A DNA stretch of 64,000 nt from an uncultured Mycoplasmatota bacterium. Its GTDB lineage: Bacteria > Bacillota_I > Bacilli_A > RF39 > UBA660. Location of the stretch: NCBI GenBank assembly GCA_900545005.1, contig UQXO01000004.1, positions 1 to 64,000 of the forward strand, in the 5' to 3' direction. This document shows, piece after piece, positions 59,914 to 64,000 of this stretch. The notes below the pieces were generated by a model. That model was given only the letters and a program-made list of their open reading frames with translations. It did not search any database and was not told the DNA's origin. Position numbers and translations under genes: made by a program. Position 1 is the first letter of the stretch, and every line of letters starts with the position of its first letter.

Positions 59914-62078
59914 TAATTTTTAACTCTTTCTATTCTAATAACATATTTTTCCATATTTAAAGCATTAATTAAATTATCTAACTCTTGGGTATTTTTTATC
60001 TTCAAAGTAAGCTTATATTTGGTTAAAGTTTCTTCTTCCTTACTACTTACTGCCTCAATATAAATATCTTTTTCTTTGGCAAGACTTACAATATCATAAA
60101 GATAATTTTTATTATTAATCGTACTTATTAAGATATCCGTAAAATAATAAGTCTCATTAGTATTATTCCAAGATACCTCAATTAGTCTATTAGTATTAGA
60201 AACATTAGGGCAATCACTCTTATGGACAGTAATTCCCTCACCCTTAGTAATATAGCCCACAATTTTATCCCCTTTAATTGGTTTACAACATTTAGCAATA
60301 TTTACTTTAATATCCCCACTACCAGCGACAATAATATCACTTTTATAATTGATATTCTCACTCTTATGACCAATCTTTTCAATTAATATATCATGAACAT
60401 CTTTCTTATCTTCATAAGCCATATTAATTATATAAGTTGGTGTAAATCTTAAGGAACCAACAGATAAATAAATATCTTCAAGATTATCTAACTTTAAATC
60501 ATGACAAACTTTTTCTACTCTTTCATTTGCTAAAACATCACTGATAGTTAACTTCTTACGGCGGATTTCCTTTTCTAATAAATCTTGTCCTCTTTTAATA
60601 TACTCTTCTCGATCAATCTTTGAAAAATAAGACTTAATTTTATTTTTAGCCTGACTAGTCTTAACAATATTTAGCCATTCTTTCGAAGGCGTACTATCTT
60701 TACTAGTCTTAATAGATACTATATCCCCATCTTCTAAAGGCTTATTTAAAGGAACCATTACATCATTAACTATTGCTCCTACACAAGTATCACCAACTTT
60801 CGAGTGAATACGATAAGCAAAGTCAATCGGAGTTGAATTAATTGGTAACTCTACAACATCTCCCTTAGGAGTAAAACAATAAATCATCCTACTTAAGGCT
60901 TCTTCATTGATTTCTTTTTTTAATTCACTATTACTTAAATCATCCCCATGTTGTTCGATTAAGTTTCTAAACATCTCTAACTTTTGTTCAAAAACATTAA
61001 CCACACCCCCTTTGGAATGTTCTTTATAAGACCAGTGACTGGCAATACCCTTTTCTGCAATCTCATCCATCTCCGTCGTTCTTATCTGAACCTCATAAAC
61101 ATAACCATGAGGCCCAAAAATAGAAGTATGCAAAGATTGATACATATTCTCCTTCGGCATCGCAATATAGTCCTTAAAGCGTTTAGGAAGCGGTCTAAAC
61201 TTAGCATGAATTAGCCCAATTGCTAAATAACAATCACTAACAGTATCAACAATAATTCTTAAAGCTAAAATATCATAGATTTCATTCCATTTTTTACCCT
61301 TAGCCATCTTCTCATAGATACTATGAACACTTTTAACTCGAGATTTAATATGAAAATGAATATTATTTTCATTCATAATCTCAACAAGTTCCTCTTTCAT
61401 CAGCTCTAACTCTTCATTTAGTTTAGTGCTCTCATTATTTAATTTTTCCTCAATATCCCGATAAACATCTGGTTTCGTATAATATAAAGATAAATCCTCT
61501 AATTCCGCTTTAATTTGATTAATTCCTAATCGATGGGCAATAGGAATAAGAACCGAAATAGTCTCATTAGCTTTTGCTTTTTGAGCTTCTGGATCCAAAG
61601 CCCAGATAGTTCGCATATTATGTAATCTATCAGCTAATTTAACAAATAAAACTCTAACATCTGAAGAAAGTCCTACTAAAACTTTTCTTAAATTAATCGC
61701 ACTAACTTCTTTATCATCACTTAAGGCTAATTTATTAATTTTAGAAATGCTATTAACAATCCCCGCAATCTCACTGCCGAAAACTTTTTCAACTTCTTCA
61801 ATAGAAGCCCCGCCATGATTAACTACTTCATGTAAAAGCGCCGAAGAAATCGTTATATAATCAGCATTCAAAGAAGTTAAAATATAGGCAACATTAACGG
61901 GATGACTAATATAATCATCTCCACTCTTACGCTTCTTGCCCTTATGATGTTCCCAAGCAAATTGATAAGCATCATTAATGACTTTTAATTCTTCTTCCTT
62001 AGTAATGTAAGTCTTAAGCTTATCTAATAACTCTTCATAAGTTACTTCTTGATACTTTTTTTCTCTTCCTGTGTCCAT
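59913..62078 (-). CDS. relA: Rel (p)ppGpp synthetase with altered hydrolase site
   Basis: A 721-residue long RSH protein. The HD domain has KRKSGDDYISHP (Arg50, His59) and KLADRLHNMRT, but the HDxxED motif reads His83-Glu-Val-Val-Asn-His88 in LLHEVVNHGG, so three of the usual acidic residues are changed. The synthetase domain looks whole: YDILALRIIVD, RFKDYIAMPKENMYQSLHT, VYEVQIRT. TGS (CFTPKGDVVELP), zinc-finger (IAKCCKPIKGD, SDCPN) and ACT domains follow. RFKD is the loop of bifunctional Rel. ATG 62078 follows GAGGAGTG; the GTG at 62087 is in that site. Confidence 0.94.
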   Translation of the reverse strand: MDTGREKKYQEVTYEELLDKLKTYITKEEELKVINDAYQFAWEHHKGKKRKSGDDYISHPVNVAYILTSLNADYITISSALLHEVVNHGGASIEEVEKVFGSEIAGIVNSISKINKLALSDDKEVSAINLRKVLVGLSSDVRVLFVKLADRLHNMRTIWALDPEAQKAKANETISVLIPIAHRLGINQIKAELEDLSLYYTKPDVYRDIEEKLNNESTKLNEELELMKEELVEIMNENNIHFHIKSRVKSVHSIYEKMAKGKKWNEIYDILALRIIVDTVSDCYLAIGLIHAKFRPLPKRFKDYIAMPKENMYQSLHTSIFGPHGYVYEVQIRTTEMDEIAEKGIASHWSYKEHSKGGVVNVFEQKLEMFRNLIEQHGDDLSNSELKKEINEEALSRMIYCFTPKGDVVELPINSTPIDFAYRIHSKVGDTCVGAIVNDVMVPLNKPLEDGDIVSIKTSKDSTPSKEWLNIVKTSQAKNKIKSYFSKIDREEYIKRGQDLLEKEIRRKKLTISDVLANERVEKVCHDLKLDNLEDIYLSVGSLRFTPTYIINMAYEDKKDVHDILIEKIGHKSENINYKSDIIVAGSGDIKVNIAKCCKPIKGDKIVGYITKGEGITVHKSDCPNVSNTNRLIEVSWNNTNETYYFTDILISTINNKNYLYDIVSLAKEKDIYIEAVSSKEEETLTKYKLTLKIKNTQELDNLINALNMEKYVIRIERVKN

Positions 62079-62255
62079 TCTTTTCACTCCTCATCTTCAT
62101 CTTTCCAAGCCAACCTGTTTAATTAATCGCTAATTTTTTCTTTCGGTTACTAACTATACTACATATAATTTTAAAAGTAATCGTCTAAAAAGTGCCAATT
62201 GCCTTTTTTTAATTTTCTTATCTAAATCTAAGTCTAATTTTATTCTTATTTAGTC

Positions 62256-62507
62256 TTAATGACTATTTCTCATCTTACTAACAACATAGTTAGAGAAGAT
62301 TTCATTATCCGTATTTAAAATATCATCCACAATATTATATAAAGTCAAATTACTTTTTAAAGGCCAAACCATATTTCTTAAATACTCAAAGATATCATCC
62401 TGACTAACATAATTAATATTTTTCCTTTGTAGTTCTCTAACCTTAGAATCTAAAGCCGGTTTAATATGCGCTTTTAAATCTAAAACACTACTAAATTCAT
62501 AATCCAT
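62256..62507 (-). CDS. comN: ComN-like post-transcriptional regulator
   Basis: An 83-residue helical protein. VLDLKAHIKPALDSKVRELQRKNINYVSQDDIFEYL follows the ComN (YrzD) family pattern (L..LKPAL.SK..E....GY..VT...IW..L). Bacillus ComN affects comE mRNA and cell-pole placement. It diverges from spoVB, which is also its Bacillus neighbour. About 170 bases with no gene separate it from rel. Confidence 0.75.
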   Translation of the reverse strand: MDYEFSSVLDLKAHIKPALDSKVRELQRKNINYVSQDDIFEYLRNMVWPLKSNLTLYNIVDDILNTDNEIFSNYVVSKMRNSH

Positions 62508-62599
62508 AACATCACTGCTGCCCTTCTTAATTATTATAAACTAAATCCCTGTAATTTTGAAGTAGAAATCTACATAATATTTATATAGGTGATACGACT

Positions 62600-63898
62600 A
62601 TGAACCAGTTTTTCTTAAGTACCTTTATTTTATGTCTAGGAGGTTTCATCGTTAAAATTTTAAGTTTTATTATTAAGATTTTATCCACAAGAACTCTTGG
62701 TACTGAAGGAATAAGTCTTTATAGTCTTATTATGCCTTTCTTTTCTCTTATGGTCACTATCGCTGGGTTTGGAATGCCCCAAGCTATTTCCAAACTAATT
62801 GCCGAAGGTAAAAATAAAAGTAGAAAGATTATTGAACAAGGTATTATCTTTTTACTCTTTCTTAACTTTTTCATTATGATTTTAATTATCTTAAGTAGTG
62901 ATTTCATTAGCACTACCCTTCTTCATGAACCCCGTTTAAAAGTCTTAATTATTGCTTCTTCCCTGGCGATGCCTAATATAGCTTTAGCTTGTACTTTAAA
63001 AGGTTACTTCTATGGTAAACAAAAAATGCTTCCCAATAATATTTCTAATTGTATTGAACAATCTATTAGACTTTTATTTATTATCTTTATCTTACCAGAT
63101 CTTATCAAGAAAAACTTAGTCCTAGGTATTATGTGTTTTCTTCTATTAAATATTGTTACCGAAACAGCTAGTATTATAACTTTTTTAATTCTTTTGCCTA
63201 AAAATACGAAGTTAAATATTACCAAAATATCTTATGATAATCTTATCTTTAAAGAACTAGTTAATACTTCCGTTCCTTTAGTCTCTAGCCGAATTATTGG
63301 TAATATTGGTTACTTCTTAGAGCCTATTATTCTTTCCAATACTTTAATTTCTATTGGTTACTCTAGTTCTTTCTTTGTCTTTGAATATGGTATTTATAAT
63401 AGTTATAGTCTAGCCCTTCTTTTGATGCCTTCTTTTCTTATTCAAGCTATCTGTACTAGTATTATCCCTGAAGTCTCTAAATTCTATAGTGAACATAAAT
63501 ATAATCTCGTTAAAAAAAGAGCCAAAGAGGCTATTATTCTTTCTAGTATCATTGGTCTTTTAACTGTTATCTTTGTTACCATCTTCCGTAGTTTCCTCCT
63601 TAAATTAATCTATAATACCTCTAAAGGTGCTAACTACATCTTAAGTTTAAGTCCCTTCTTTACCTTCTATTATCTAGAAGCCCCTATCTCTAGTATCTTA
63701 CAAGGTATTGGCTATGGTAAATATACTCTAAAGACCACTACTATCGGTGTTATTATTAAACTCCTGTCTTTATTTATCTTTAGTCTTCTTCATATCGGTC
63801 TTTATGGTTTAGTAATTAGTGAAGCTATCAATATCTTCTATGTTGTTTTTCAAAATGCTACTAAGTTAAAGACTATCTTAGATACAAAAACATCCTAA
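62600..63898 (+). CDS. spoVB: SpoVB-type lipid flippase (MurJ/MATE fold)
   Basis: A 432-residue protein with about 12-13 membrane segments. It begins FLSTFILCLGGFIVKILSFIIKI, then STRTLGTEGISLYSLIMPF and AGFGMPQAISKLIAE, the SpoVB/YtgP opening (G..G...Y....P....-..GLP.A.SKL.AE), and LPNNISNCIEQSIRL later. SpoVB and relatives flip wall precursors, in Bacillus for cortex synthesis. Shorter than SpoVB of Bacillus (518). AGGTGAT precedes the ATG. ComN next door supports the call. Confidence 0.88.
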   Translation: MNQFFLSTFILCLGGFIVKILSFIIKILSTRTLGTEGISLYSLIMPFFSLMVTIAGFGMPQAISKLIAEGKNKSRKIIEQGIIFLLFLNFFIMILIILSSDFISTTLLHEPRLKVLIIASSLAMPNIALACTLKGYFYGKQKMLPNNISNCIEQSIRLLFIIFILPDLIKKNLVLGIMCFLLLNIVTETASIITFLILLPKNTKLNITKISYDNLIFKELVNTSVPLVSSRIIGNIGYFLEPIILSNTLISIGYSSSFFVFEYGIYNSYSLALLLMPSFLIQAICTSIIPEVSKFYSEHKYNLVKKRAKEAIILSSIIGLLTVIFVTIFRSFLLKLIYNTSKGANYILSLSPFFTFYYLEAPISSILQGIGYGKYTLKTTTIGVIIKLLSLFIFSLLHIGLYGLVISEAINIFYVVFQNATKLKTILDTKTS

Positions 63899-63913
63899 AT
63901 GACTTTAGGATGT
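63890..63913 (+). terminator. Hairpin after spoVB
   Basis: ACATCCTAAA-TGAC-TTTAGGATGT is a perfect 10-bp stem overlapping the spoVB stop. No T run follows, so it may be weak. Confidence 0.5.
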
Positions 63914-63925
63914 TGTAGTGATATT

Positions 63926-64000
63926 TTGAAAAAATTTTATAAAGATTTTGGTTTTATTATAGCTAAATGGTTTTGGTTAATCATCACTACATTCATATTA
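63926..64000 (+). CDS. Possible 5' end of a membrane protein gene
   Basis: A TTG at 63926, after TAGTGATATT, opens a frame that stays open to the window end. The 25 residues start with KKFYKDFGFIIAKWFW and a hydrophobic LIITTFIL, like the N-terminus of an inner-membrane protein. Too short to identify. Confidence 0.4.
   Translation, partial: MKKFYKDFGFIIAKWFWLIITTFIL

Overview
The window looks like chromosome from a very AT-rich, low-GC Firmicute of the Bacilli side, most likely an uncultured small-genome gut lineage (RF39/Erysipelotrichales-like; this placement is inference). Supporting signs are the T-box leader, YqeG-YqeH, ComN, TIGR04086 and DUF421 proteins, a 6S RNA next to tcdA, strong GGAGG/AGGTGAT ribosome binding sites, and several endospore proteins (CotE, SpoIVB, SpoIIM, SpoVB). 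No rRNA, tRNA, CRISPR array, prophage or intact insertion sequence was recognised.

Layout. 1-1.3 kb is a decayed accessory patch (end of a DUF1016 nuclease, a broken transglutaminase-like fragment, a P-loop protein). 1.3-12 kb is housekeeping: holA, yqeG-yqeH-mutL-miaA, a kinase, a short alaS, then a T-box-controlled aspS-asnS operon. 12-20 kb holds HIT, cotE, two tandem TPR paralogues, a repeat-rich intergenic module and a membrane-anchored protein with a GC-rich, C-terminal DGR-like variable region, then rnhC, cvpA and trxA. 20-38 kb carries two class B penicillin-binding proteins, rpmG-efp, rsmH-ftsL, tgt, mutS-nusB-xseA-xseB, a SpoIVB-type protease and yvcK. 38-45 kb has a thioester-domain adhesin with its own sortase, mscL, spoIIM, mnmA and an HTH protein.

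At 45.3 kb there is a 28-bp site closely matching bacterial dif, in a gene-free AT-rich stretch. Left of it nearly all genes are on +; right of it nearly all are on -. This is the arrangement expected where two replication forks meet, so the window probably spans the replication terminus. A Xer recombinase gene lies about 1 kb from the site.

45.3-64 kb holds zip, xer, rarA, tcdA, 6S RNA, a HerA-like ATPase, a glucosaminidase, gatCAB, hisS, an S41 protease, dtd, a Rel (p)ppGpp enzyme whose hydrolase site is altered, comN and spoVB.

Themes: translation fidelity and Asn/Gln-tRNA supply (aspS-asnS plus gatCAB, dtd, short AlaRS), mismatch repair split between mutL and mutS loci, cell wall and division enzymes, remnants or parts of a sporulation programme, and two surface-protein loci (the DGR-like protein and the adhesin-sortase pair).
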